In this document: one piece after another, positions 8,565-16,763 of the stretch | How positions within the stretch are numbered: position 1 is the stretch's first letter | How the letters are laid out: each line of letters opens with the position of its first letter | Assembly (NCBI RefSeq): GCF_947493865.1 | Contig: NZ_CANLTC010000010.1 | Span: forward strand, 1 to 64,000 | DNA from: an uncultured Halomonas sp. | Lineage (GTDB): Bacteria; Pseudomonadota; Gammaproteobacteria; Pseudomonadales; Halomonadaceae | Direction of reading: 5' to 3' | Length of the DNA stretch: 64,000 nt | The notes under the pieces: generated by a model | Told to the model about the DNA's origin: nothing | Database searches by the model: none | Seen by the model: only the letters and a program-made list of their open reading frames with translations | Made by a program: the position numbers and the translations under genes

Positions 8565-9452
8565 TCATGCCTCCTTGCCGAACAGACCCGTGGGGCGTAG
8601 CAGCAATACCACGATCATCACCAGGAAGATCACGGTATTGGCGGCCTCGGGATAGAACACCTTGGTCAGCCCCTCGATCAGCCCCATCGCCAGGCCGGTC
8701 AGGATCGCCCCCAGGATCGAGCCCATGCCGCCGATCACCACCACGGCGAAGACCACGATCAGAAGACTCGAGCCCATGGTCGGCGAGACCGGATAGATCG
8801 GCGCCGCCAGCACGCCGGCGAAGGCAGCAAGCGCCACCCCGAAGCCGTAGGTCAGGGTCACCAGCAAGGGCACGTTGACCCCAAAGGCCTGCATCAATTT
8901 GGGATTTTCCGTGCCGGCGCGCAGATAGGCACCCAGCCGGGTGCTCTCGATCATGAACCAGGTGAACAGACACACCACGAGCGCCGCCACCAGCACCCAG
9001 GCCCGATAGGTAGGCAGGAACATGAAGCCCAGATTGAAGCCACCGGCAAGCACCTCGGGCACCGGATAACTGCTTCCCGAGACGCCGAACAGGTTGACCA
9101 GCGTGCCTTCGAAGATCAACGCCAGTCCGAAGGTCAGCAGCAACCCATAGAGATGGTCGATGTGCTGGATGCGCCGCAACAGAAAGCGCTCTATCAGGAT
9201 GCCCAACGCCCCGACCACCAGGGGCACTATCAATAGCGCCAGCCAGTAATCCAGCTCCAGGTACTCGAGCCCCAGCAGCGCAGCGAAAGCACCCAGCATG
9301 TACTGGGCGCCATGGGCAAAGTTGATGACCTTGAGCAGGCCGAAGATCACCGCCAGCCCCAGGCTCAACAGGGCATAGAAGGCCCCGTTGATCAGCCCCA
9401 GCAGCAGTTGCCCGAACAGCACCATCAGCGGGATGCCGAAAATCGTCGTCAT
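8565..9452 (-). CDS. livH: Branched-chain amino acid-type ABC transporter permease LivH
   Basis: A 295-residue inner-membrane permease with the LivH opening LLLGLINGAFYALLSLGLA and the FGLLKVINFAHGAQYMLGAF segment; RAGTENPKLMQAFGVN is the ATPase-coupling loop. It forms the translocation pore together with LivM. The substrate is set by the binding protein and could be an amino acid, an amide or an aromatic acid. The gene is 30 bp downstream of the binding-protein gene. Confidence 0.92.
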   Translation of the reverse strand: MTTIFGIPLMVLFGQLLLGLINGAFYALLSLGLAVIFGLLKVINFAHGAQYMLGAFAALLGLEYLELDYWLALLIVPLVVGALGILIERFLLRRIQHIDHLYGLLLTFGLALIFEGTLVNLFGVSGSSYPVPEVLAGGFNLGFMFLPTYRAWVLVAALVVCLFTWFMIESTRLGAYLRAGTENPKLMQAFGVNVPLLVTLTYGFGVALAAFAGVLAAPIYPVSPTMGSSLLIVVFAVVVIGGMGSILGAILTGLAMGLIEGLTKVFYPEAANTVIFLVMIVVLLLRPTGLFGKEA

Positions 9453-9481
9453 GGCGTCACACCCTCAGCGGCGGGGTTATC

Positions 9482-10693
9482 TCACCCCTTAACCAGCGAA
9501 CACTGACTCTCGGACAAGGGACGAAAGGCTTCCTCGGCAGGGATGGTGCGCAGTATCTCGTAAAGGTCCCATTCCCCTTCGGATTCGCTGGGGGACTTCA
9601 CCTCGACCAGATACATGTCGTGAACCATGCGCCCGTCCTCGCGGATGCGCCCGTCGTCGGCGAACATGTCATTGACCGGCGTGGCCGCCATCTGCTCACG
9701 CACCGTGGCGGCGGCGTCGCTGCCGGTTTCCGCCACCGCGTTCAGATAGTGCAGCGTGCTGGAATAGATGCCGGCCTGGACCATGGTCGGCATGCGCTGG
9801 GTACGCTCAAAATAGCGATTGGCCCACTCCCGACTCTCGTCGTCCATGTCCCAGTACCAGCCGGTGGTCAACTGCAGCCCCTGGGTGACATCGAGCCCCA
9901 GCGCGTGCACGTCGTTGAGGAAGATCAGCAGGCCCGCCAGGGTCTGGCCGGACTGCACCAGGCCGAACTGGCTGGCGGTGGTCAACGCATTGACGGTATC
10001 GGAGCCGGCGTTGGCCAGGCCGACGATCTTGGCGCCGGAACCCTGGGCCTGGAGGATGTAGGAGGAGAAATCGTTGGTGGGGAACGGGTGACGCACCTTG
10101 CCGACGATCTCGCCCCCGTTCTCCTTGACCACCGTTTCGACATCGCTCTCCAGCGCGTGACCGAAGGCATAGTCAGCGGTGAGCAAAAACCAGGTATCGC
10201 CGCCTTCATCGACGATCGCCTTGGCGGTGCCGTTGGCCATCGGGTAGGTATCGTAGACCCAGTGGATATGATTGGGGGTGCAGTGCTCGTTGGTAATGCT
10301 CGAGGCCGCCGAGCCGGAGACGATGCCCAGCTTGTCCTTTTGCTTGAGAATATTGGTCACCGCAATGGTGACCGATGACGCCACCATGCCCGCCACCAGA
10401 TCGACGTCGTCCTGGTCGATCCAGCCGCGCACGGTATTGGCGCCGACATCGGCGCTGTTGCGGTCATCGGCACTGAGCACCTCGATGGGCGCACCGTTGA
10501 TCTCGCCACCGAAATCCTCGACGGCCATGTTCAGCGCCTCCAGGCCACCCGGCCCGGCCAGGTCGCGATAGGTGCCCGACATGTCGGCCAGGTAGCCGAT
10601 CTTGACCGCATCGCCGCTGATCTCGGCCTGGGCCAGGCTCGGGGCCAGCAACAGGGCGGCGGCGGTGAGAGAGGCGTGCTTGGTAATGTTCAT
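9482..10693 (-). CDS. Periplasmic LivJ-type substrate-binding protein
   Basis: This 403-residue protein has a Sec signal peptide (MNITKH, hydrophobic core, cleavage at AQAEIS) and a type I periplasmic binding fold: VKIGYLADMSGTYRDLAGPGG, then VDLVAGMVASSVTIAV and later FLLTADYAFGHALE. It delivers ligand to LivHM. The pattern is close to a broad LivJ-like family whose ligands include amino acids, urea and aromatic acids, so no symbol is given. The ATG at 10693 follows GGAGA at a normal distance; the in-frame ATG at 10705 overlaps that site. Confidence 0.85.
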   Translation of the reverse strand: MNITKHASLTAAALLLAPSLAQAEISGDAVKIGYLADMSGTYRDLAGPGGLEALNMAVEDFGGEINGAPIEVLSADDRNSADVGANTVRGWIDQDDVDLVAGMVASSVTIAVTNILKQKDKLGIVSGSAASSITNEHCTPNHIHWVYDTYPMANGTAKAIVDEGGDTWFLLTADYAFGHALESDVETVVKENGGEIVGKVRHPFPTNDFSSYILQAQGSGAKIVGLANAGSDTVNALTTASQFGLVQSGQTLAGLLIFLNDVHALGLDVTQGLQLTTGWYWDMDDESREWANRYFERTQRMPTMVQAGIYSSTLHYLNAVAETGSDAAATVREQMAATPVNDMFADDGRIREDGRMVHDMYLVEVKSPSESEGEWDLYEILRTIPAEEAFRPLSESQCSLVKG

Positions 10694-10753
10694 CCGTTTC
10701 TCCATGCCCAGCGGGCGGCTTGTTGTTGTTGATTCAATGGTGATGAAACCGGC

Positions 10754-11503
10754 TCAGACGCCAAGCACGGCATGCAGGCGTTCGCGTCGACCGGGCAATT
10801 CGGCGGCACTGATCTCTTCGATGATGCGGCCGTGTTCCATGACGTAGTGGCGATCGGCCAGCGGCGCGGCAAAGCGGAAGTTCTGCTCCACCAGCACCAC
10901 GGTCATTCCGCGCGTCTTGAGCTTTATCAGCACCTCCCCCAGCGTCTGCACGATGACCGGCGCCAGGCCTTCGGTGATTTCGTCGAGCAGCAGCAGGTCG
11001 GCGCCGGTGCGCAGAATGCGCGCCATGGCCAGCATCTGCTGCTCGCCCCCGGAGAGGCGGGTGCCCGGGCTATGACGCCGCTCGTAGAGATTCGGGAACA
11101 TGGCATAGATGTCGTCGAGGCTCATGCCGCCGGAGCGCACCGTGGGTGGCAGCAACAAATTCTCCTCGACATTGAGACTGGCGAAGATGCCGCGCTCCTC
11201 GGGGCAATAACCGACCCCCAATCGAGCGATATGATGGGGCGGCGTATTCAGGGTTTCGCGACCATCGATGACGATCGAGCCGGAGCGACGGTCGACCATG
11301 TTCATGATCGCCCGCAGGGTCGTGGTACGCCCGGCGCCATTACGTCCGAGCAAGGTCACCAGTTCCCCCTTGCGCACCTCGAAATCGACGCCGTGCAGGA
11401 TGTGCGACTCGCCGTAGAAGGCATGCAGGTCGGTGACCCGCAACTGTTCCGGAGCATCCTTTGGGGCGCTCGCGGCGCGAGACCGTTCGAGTGTCGTCGT
11501 CAT
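10754..11503 (-). CDS. livF: Liv-type ABC transporter ATP-binding protein LivF with Arg in Walker A
   Basis: An ATPase of 249 residues with LSGGEQQMLAMARIL signature, Walker B LLLLDEITEGLAP and the H-loop replaced in normal LivF style by VLVEQN. The Walker A reads GRNGAGRTTTLR: the usual phosphate-binding Lys is Arg, encoded by CGT. The rest of the nucleotide site is intact, so this looks like a real variant rather than decay, and the partner LivG keeps GKTT. It overlaps livG by 4 bp. The first 20 residues form a variable extension. Confidence 0.9.
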   Translation of the reverse strand: MTTTLERSRAASAPKDAPEQLRVTDLHAFYGESHILHGVDFEVRKGELVTLLGRNGAGRTTTLRAIMNMVDRRSGSIVIDGRETLNTPPHHIARLGVGYCPEERGIFASLNVEENLLLPPTVRSGGMSLDDIYAMFPNLYERRHSPGTRLSGGEQQMLAMARILRTGADLLLLDEITEGLAPVIVQTLGEVLIKLKTRGMTVVLVEQNFRFAAPLADRHYVMEHGRIIEEISAAELPGRRERLHAVLGV

Positions 11504-12270
11504 GCGCTCTCCTCCATCGCGGACTCGCTGCCCATGTAGGCTTCACGCACCTTGGGATCGGTGGAGACGCTGGCATAATCGCCTTCCGCCAGCACCGCTC
11601 CCCGGGCCAGCACGGTGATGCGATCACACAAGCGGCTGACCACGCTGAGATTGTGCTCGACCATCAGTACCGTCCGCCCTTTGGCGGCTTCGCGAATCAG
11701 CGCCACGACCCGATCGACATCCTCCGCCCCCATGCCCTGGGTGGGCTCGTCGAGCAGCATGATCGTCGGCTCCAATGCCAGGGTGGTGGCCAGTTCCAGC
11801 GCCCGTTTGCGCCCGTAGGGCAATTCCACCGTCAGGCTATTCGCATCCTTTTCCAGCCCGACCTGGGCAAGCAGCTCCCGGGCTCGCTCATCGAGGGCGG
11901 CCAGGCTGCGCTCGGACTTCCAGAAATGAAAGGAGGTGCCCAGCTTGCGCTGCAGGGCAACGCGCACGTTTTCCAGCACCGTCATGTGGGCGAATACCGC
12001 GGATATCTGGAACGAGCGCACCAACCCCAGGCGGGCGATCTGGTTGGCCTTCATGTTGGTGATCGGCTTGCCCCGGTAGAGAATCTCGCCGTGGCTGGGA
12101 GGAAGAAACTTGGTCAATAGATTGAATACGGTGGTCTTGCCAGCCCCGTTGGGACCAATCAGGGCATGAATATGCCCTTCGGTGACCTGCAGGTCGACCC
12201 GATCGACCGCAGTGAACCCGCGAAACGTCTTGGTCAGACCCTGAGTTTCGAGTATGAACTCCCGGGGCAT
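11500..12270 (-). CDS. livG: Liv-type ABC transporter ATP-binding protein LivG
   Basis: This 256-residue ATPase has Walker A GPNGAGKTT, the LivG-type Q-loop region QIARLGLVRSFQ, signature-like ELPYGRKRALELATTLA, Walker B IMLLDEPTQGM and the switch His in VLMVEHN. It is the first gene of the minus-strand transporter operon and contacts LivH/LivM with LivF. A perfect 14-bp palindrome lies about 100 bp upstream of its start and may be an operator. Confidence 0.93.
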   Translation of the reverse strand: MPREFILETQGLTKTFRGFTAVDRVDLQVTEGHIHALIGPNGAGKTTVFNLLTKFLPPSHGEILYRGKPITNMKANQIARLGLVRSFQISAVFAHMTVLENVRVALQRKLGTSFHFWKSERSLAALDERARELLAQVGLEKDANSLTVELPYGRKRALELATTLALEPTIMLLDEPTQGMGAEDVDRVVALIREAAKGRTVLMVEHNLSVVSRLCDRITVLARGAVLAEGDYASVSTDPKVREAYMGSESAMEESA

Positions 12271-12367
12271 AGGCAGTCCTCTGGCGATCGCAAGACGATC
12301 GTTTTGTTATTGTTGTCGCCCCCGCAGGTACCGGAAATTGTCCTTGGCGGCGCTGCGAGGCAATAAT

Positions 12368-12381
12368 TTACGTTAACGTAA
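12368..12381. promoter_or_regulatory. Perfect 14-bp palindrome TTACGTTAACGTAA (candidate operator)
   Basis: TTACGTTAACGTAA is its own reverse complement. It lies between the divergent livG operon and the AEC transporter gene. It resembles the MerR-type LiuR site described in proteobacteria for branched-chain amino acid catabolism genes, as far as I recall that motif. Which of the two flanking genes it controls is not known. The rest of 12271-12520 shows no gene. Confidence 0.5.
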
Positions 12382-12520
12382 GCTAGAGCAGCCGAGGCCT
12401 GGCTTCAACTACTGCTCGCTGAAACTCGACCAATGATGAATATATAAGCAGAATAAGAAGGACTGCTGGATTACATTCATCACACTGTTCGCCACGCTTC
12501 TCAATACATAAGGATGGTTC

Positions 12521-13399
12521 ATGCTCGCCGAGCTGTTTGCCGTCATGGCGCCGGTATTCTTCGGTGCGGGACTCGGCTTTTTCTGGATACGCCTGGGCTA
12601 TGATTACCCGGTCGAGTTCGTCACCAAGCTGGTGTTCAACATCGGCACGCCGGCGCTGATTCTTGCCGCCCTGGGCAACGCCGAAATCGATGCCCAGAGC
12701 TTCGGGCAAACCTTGCTGGGCGCGTTGATCGTGATGGGGATCATGGCCGGCGCCAGCCTGCTGATGGCCAAGGTGCTGCGCAAGAGCTGGAAAGTGATCA
12801 TCTCGCCGATGATGTATCCCAATACCGGCAACATGGGGCTCCCGGTCACGCTCTACGCGTTTGGCAGTGCCGGCTTTGCCTATGCCATTACGGTGATGGT
12901 CTCGGTCAACCTGCTTCAATTTACCTTCGGCGCGATGCTGGCTAGTCGGGGTGGCCGGCCACTGCGCACGCTACTACGCACCCCTACCATTTACGCCATA
13001 CTGATCGCGGTGGGATTGTTGCTCACCGACTCCGCCTTGCCTCGCTGGATGGCCAATACCGTCGATCTGATTTCGGGCTTCTGCGTACCGCTTATGCTGA
13101 TCACTTTGGGAGTATCGCTGGCCAGCATTCAGGTGAGGAGCCTGGTTTCGGGACTGCAATTCAGCCTGCTGCGTATTCCCGCCGCCGCCTTGATCGCCTT
13201 CGCCGTCGCCCAGTTGCTGGGCCTCCCTCCGCTGGGGCAGAGCGTGCTGATCCTGCAGATGAGCATGCCGGTGGCGGTCTACAACTACCTGTTCGCCCAG
13301 CGTGCCCGGCGTGAGCCGGAATACGTCGCCGGACTCGTGTTCTGTTCGACATTGCTGTCGTTCGTTTATTTGCCGGTGCTGCTGGCGATCATGATGTGA
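12521..13399 (+). CDS. AEC-family (auxin efflux carrier-like) transporter
   Basis: This 292-residue protein has ten predicted hydrophobic segments in the AEC 5+5 arrangement. NIGTPALILAAL and PMMYPNTGNMGLPVTLYAFG are the characteristic half-repeat motifs. Bacterial members export or exchange organic anions such as malonate or malate, but the substrate cannot be assigned. It is divergent from the Liv operon and convergent with the toxin-antitoxin pair. Confidence 0.85.
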   Translation: MLAELFAVMAPVFFGAGLGFFWIRLGYDYPVEFVTKLVFNIGTPALILAALGNAEIDAQSFGQTLLGALIVMGIMAGASLLMAKVLRKSWKVIISPMMYPNTGNMGLPVTLYAFGSAGFAYAITVMVSVNLLQFTFGAMLASRGGRPLRTLLRTPTIYAILIAVGLLLTDSALPRWMANTVDLISGFCVPLMLITLGVSLASIQVRSLVSGLQFSLLRIPAAALIAFAVAQLLGLPPLGQSVLILQMSMPVAVYNYLFAQRARREPEYVAGLVFCSTLLSFVYLPVLLAIMM

Positions 13400-13409
13400 G
13401 GGAGGCGGT

Positions 13410-13694
13410 TTATTCTTTGAGGGGCGGCCATTGCCTTGCGGTATGAACCAGGGCCAGCATCCATACGACGTCATCTTCTATCATATAGACGAGCCGATAG
13501 TGCTCGTGGGGGATCAGTTCGCGGGTGCCAGGGATCTTGCCTTTTGCTCCTAGCTCAGGAAAATCAGCAAGCTTCGCAGCCGCGTCGCTGAAAAGTTGAT
13601 CCATCTGAGCCGCGGCACGGGGATCATTAACCGCTATGAATTCTCTTGTATCTTGCCGATCTTGATCCGCCTCAGGCGTCCATTTGACCTTCAC
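13410..13694 (-). CDS. RelE/ParE-family toxin
   Basis: A 94-residue protein of the ParE/RelE fold: WTPEADQDRQDTREFIA forms the N-terminal helical pair, followed by FPELGAKGKIPGTRELI and YRLVYMIEDDVVWMLALVHTARQWP, with the basic and aromatic residues usual in the last strands. It may poison gyrase (ParE) or cleave mRNA on ribosomes (RelE); sequence alone does not decide. The start is GTG at 13694, overlapping the antitoxin stop by 4 bp. Confidence 0.85.
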   Translation of the reverse strand: MKVKWTPEADQDRQDTREFIAVNDPRAAAQMDQLFSDAAAKLADFPELGAKGKIPGTRELIPHEHYRLVYMIEDDVVWMLALVHTARQWPPLKE

Positions 13695-13984
13695 TGGCCA
13701 GTCTCGTCGGCCTCACGCAGCAACTCAGCACGCCGCAGCATCGCTTCTGCCTCCACTTCTTCATTGGAGCGGCCACGGCCAGCCTGCACCGAGGCCTGCG
13801 CAATCTCCACCTTGCGGCTCAAAAACTCATCGTATTCCCGAGACTCCTGTTGTCGCTTTATGAATTCGCGCATCAGCTCTCGAAGCACTTGCGAGGCGGG
13901 TCGATGAGCCGCCTCGGCCTCAGCCATGAACTCATCCCGTAGCTCGGACTCCAGCTTCATCGTAAATACCGCTTGTTTAGCCAT
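13691..13984 (-). CDS. Ribbon-helix-helix antitoxin
   Basis: This 97-residue protein starts with a ribbon-helix-helix DNA-binding unit (AVFTMKLESELRDEFMAEAE, then RPASQVLRELMREFIKR). A charged C-terminal tail would wrap the toxin. It precedes and overlaps the ParE/RelE-type toxin gene, the usual order, and likely represses their shared promoter. The ATG at 13984 was preferred over 13999 because GGAAG lies 8 bases upstream and the RHH strand begins immediately after MAK. The 220 bp between 13985 and the DegT gene hold no gene that I can support. Confidence 0.85.
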   Translation of the reverse strand: MAKQAVFTMKLESELRDEFMAEAEAAHRPASQVLRELMREFIKRQQESREYDEFLSRKVEIAQASVQAGRGRSNEEVEAEAMLRRAELLREADETGQ

Positions 13985-14207
13985 GATTGATGCTTCCATC
14001 AGTAACGAACATACGAAGTATATACGTTGTCATTACCTCAAACCAAGTTCGCTTATCGAGCAACGATCGATTGACGGCGTGGCTGGAAACTGGCGATCGA
14101 TGCAAGGGCTTTCACCCCTCGACGGCTTTCACCACCTCCTCCGTCAGAACCTGCAAGGAATCGTAGGCAGAGATCGTGGTTGCCAGGCTTTTCTAAACGC
14201 GATTGGC

Positions 14208-15398
14208 TCATCCGCTTTCTTGCAATGCCTCACCGATGAGCCGCGTGATTTCCATACAATCTTCCTCATCGAAGGTCAGCGGAATGCGTAGATCGCAGAG
14301 TGTGGCCAGCACTTTTTCCGTGTTAGGCACTGACCGGGTATTGCCCAAATAACGCCAGCTGTCGTAGCGGCTGGTGTAATCCTGGGGCTCGTGCTGGCCG
14401 TACCACTTGAGCGGTATGCCGCGCCGTTCGCAACCTGCGATGAAGGTAGCAATGCGTTCCCGCGATAGCTCGGGCAGCCGAAACTGGATGGAACTGCCGA
14501 CGAAGTCTTCCTCGGGCGACCTCGGTATCAGGGCAATGGATGCTTCTTGACCCAACCCTTCTTCCAATACGCGGTAGCGCCGGTTCCAGCGCTCCCGCCG
14601 TTCCGCCAACTCTGCCAGTTGAGGGCGCAATACAGCAGCACGCAGATTATCCATGCGACCGCTGCAATTGGGAGTCTGCAGGCGTACATCACCGAAGCTT
14701 TCAGCGTCTGGAGCCGCCAGATGGCGATCAAATAGCATATAAGAGCCGGAAAGAATGACAGCGCGACGCATGATCTCCGGATCATCCGTGGTCAATAGTC
14801 CACCCTCACCGGAATTGAGATGCTTGTAGGTCTGGGTGCTGAAGCAGCCGATCTTGCCGAAGGTACCGCTTGGACGTCCGCGCCAAGAGGCACCCATGGT
14901 ATGGGCGCAGTCCTCGATCATCACGATGTTCAATTCTTCGCAGGCCGCGACGATAGCGTCCATGTCGCCGATATGTCCACGCATATGGGAAAGCAGGAAG
15001 AAGCGGGCGCCGCTTTCCTCGGCGGCCCGGCGCAGATCGTCGATATCGACCGTAGTGTCGTCCTGAATATCGACCAATATTGGAATCCCACCCGCGCCAT
15101 GAATGCTGCCCGGCACCGGCGATAAGGTGAAGGCATTGCACAACACCTTCTCGCCCGGCTGGAGGCCCGCGGCGCGCAGGGCGATCTGCAGGGCGTAACC
15201 TCCCGAGGCACAGGCCAGGCAATAGGCCACGCCCAGGCTGGCGGCGAACTCCTGCTCCAGTAGTGCCGTCTCGCCACGCTCCCCTTCCACCAGATTGTAG
15301 CGATGCAGGCGACCGCTACGCATGACCGCGACCGCCGCCTCGATTGCCGCCTCCGGCAGGGGCTCCTGCTGGGTGAAGGATTTTGAAAAGGTCTGCAT
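14208..15398 (-). CDS. DegT/DnrJ/EryC1-family PLP aminotransferase
   Basis: This 396-residue fold-type I enzyme has the DegT pattern: GEKVLCNAFTLSPVPGSIHG, VMIEDCAHTMGASWRGRPSG carrying the PLP-contacting Asp, and the Schiff-base Lys in TQTYKHLNSGEGG. Family members usually aminate nucleotide-linked keto-sugars, but no sugar-nucleotide genes are near. It is instead the third gene of a minus-strand cassette with a PLP decarboxylase and an HpsN/HisD-like dehydrogenase, 14 bp after the latter. A non-sugar aldehyde or keto substrate made by its neighbour is therefore likely. AAGGGA lies before the ATG. Confidence 0.85.
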   Translation of the reverse strand: MQTFSKSFTQQEPLPEAAIEAAVAVMRSGRLHRYNLVEGERGETALLEQEFAASLGVAYCLACASGGYALQIALRAAGLQPGEKVLCNAFTLSPVPGSIHGAGGIPILVDIQDDTTVDIDDLRRAAEESGARFFLLSHMRGHIGDMDAIVAACEELNIVMIEDCAHTMGASWRGRPSGTFGKIGCFSTQTYKHLNSGEGGLLTTDDPEIMRRAVILSGSYMLFDRHLAAPDAESFGDVRLQTPNCSGRMDNLRAAVLRPQLAELAERRERWNRRYRVLEEGLGQEASIALIPRSPEEDFVGSSIQFRLPELSRERIATFIAGCERRGIPLKWYGQHEPQDYTSRYDSWRYLGNTRSVPNTEKVLATLCDLRIPLTFDEEDCMEITRLIGEALQESG

Positions 15399-15412
15399 GA
15401 CAATTCCCTTGC

Positions 15413-16729
15413 TCAGTAGCGCTGCTGGTCATGAACCGGGAAGTCCCAGGCTTGCTCGGGAAAGTACTTGCGCAGCCGCCAGTCGCAGGCACGGGCGTGC
15501 CCTTCCATGCCTTCGGTGCGCGAGATGCGCGAGCCGGCGGCGCTGAAGGTTCGGTTGGCTTCTTCGCTCAACTGCTGGGTGGTCAGCACCTTCATGAACT
15601 TGTGGACATTGAGGCCACCGCTGTAACGCCCGGCGCGCTTGGTCGGCAGGATATGGTTGGTACCGGAGCACTTGTCGCCGTGGGTCACGGTGCTGCCCTC
15701 GCCGAGGAACAGCGAGCCGTAGTTGCTCAGATTCTGCTTCCACCACGCCAGGTCTTCGCAGAACACCTGCAGGTGCTCGCAGGCGTAGCGATCGCTGACC
15801 TCGACGACCTCTTCGCGACTGTCGCAGAGAATGACTTCACCGAAGTCCCGCCAGGCGGCGTGGATCACTTCGGCGTTGGGCATGTCGTCGGCGACCTTGG
15901 GCAGCAACTCGATCACCTCCCTACCCACACGCTCGGAGTTGGTGAACAGCCACACCGGCGAATTGGGGCCATGTTCGGCCTGGGAGACCAGATCGACCGC
16001 GATGGTCATGGGGTCGGCGCTGTCGTCGGCGATGATCGCCGATTCCGTGGGTCCAGCGAACACATCGATGCCTACCTGACCGAACAGCAAGCGCTTGGCC
16101 TCGGCCACATAGGCGTTGCCCGGGCCTACCAGGATATCCGCCTCGCGGCCGGTGAAGAGCCCGAAGGCCATGCTGGCCATGGCATGCACGCCGCCCATTT
16201 CGAGAATCATGTCGGCGCCGGCCACGTCGAGCGCGTAAGTCACCGCGGGATCGATGCTGTCACCACGCGGCGGCGAACAGGCCACCACGAAGGGTACCCC
16301 AGCGGCCTTGGCGGTAGCCACGCTCATCAGTGCCGAGGCGGCATGGGCATAGCGCCCACCGGGAATATAGCACCCGGCGCACTGCACCGGCAGTATGCGC
16401 TGGCCCAGAATGACGCCCGGCTCGGTCTCGATCTCGAACCCCTGCAGGCTGTCGCGCTGGGCCTCGGCGAAACGGCGTATCTGGCGATGAGCGAAGTCGA
16501 TATCGTCCTTGACCGTTTGCGGCACCTGGGCGATCAAGGCCTGGCGCTTGTCGTCGCTGAGCACGAAGTCGCCGGTCCAGTTGTCGAATTTCTGCGCGTA
16601 TTCGCGCACTGCAACTTCGCCGCGCTCGCGGATGTCGTCGAGCATGCCACGCACGGCCTGCGTGACACGCTGATCTTCTGCTTCAGCTCCGGCGGAGGCG
16701 GCGGCGGATTTCAGATGTCGTATTGTCAC
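15413..16729 (-). CDS. Histidinol dehydrogenase-family enzyme, HpsN-like
   Basis: A 438-residue member of the HisD superfamily. Landmarks are CYIPGGRYAHAASALMSVATAKAAGV, ILVGPGNAYVAEAKRLLFG, DVFAGPTESAIIADDSADP, SQAEHGPNSP with the zinc-site Gln and His, and DKCSGTNHILPT. The CSGTNH form, in place of the histidinol-type segment, is what I associate with sulfopropanediol 3-dehydrogenase (HpsN), which oxidises a primary alcohol to a carboxylate in two NAD steps. No his genes are adjacent. A GTG at 16729 is preferred to the GTG at 16738 because AAAGG lies 8 bases before the former but abuts the latter. The true substrate is unknown. Confidence 0.75.
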   Translation of the reverse strand: MTIRHLKSAAASAGAEAEDQRVTQAVRGMLDDIRERGEVAVREYAQKFDNWTGDFVLSDDKRQALIAQVPQTVKDDIDFAHRQIRRFAEAQRDSLQGFEIETEPGVILGQRILPVQCAGCYIPGGRYAHAASALMSVATAKAAGVPFVVACSPPRGDSIDPAVTYALDVAGADMILEMGGVHAMASMAFGLFTGREADILVGPGNAYVAEAKRLLFGQVGIDVFAGPTESAIIADDSADPMTIAVDLVSQAEHGPNSPVWLFTNSERVGREVIELLPKVADDMPNAEVIHAAWRDFGEVILCDSREEVVEVSDRYACEHLQVFCEDLAWWKQNLSNYGSLFLGEGSTVTHGDKCSGTNHILPTKRAGRYSGGLNVHKFMKVLTTQQLSEEANRTFSAAGSRISRTEGMEGHARACDWRLRKYFPEQAWDFPVHDQQRY

Positions 16730-16763
16730 TGTTTTCACCTTTCTCGTATGCCATTCATGGAAG

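Noticed and set aside
7705..8655. Long plus-strand open frame of 316 codons over livM
   Set aside because: It lies antisense to livM and livH. Its product is Gln/Arg/His-rich without any domain, typical of an antisense shadow in GC-rich DNA.
14000..14207. Gene in the gap between antitoxin and DegT aminotransferase
   Set aside because: The only frame (121 codons) runs antisense into both neighbours and has no motif.
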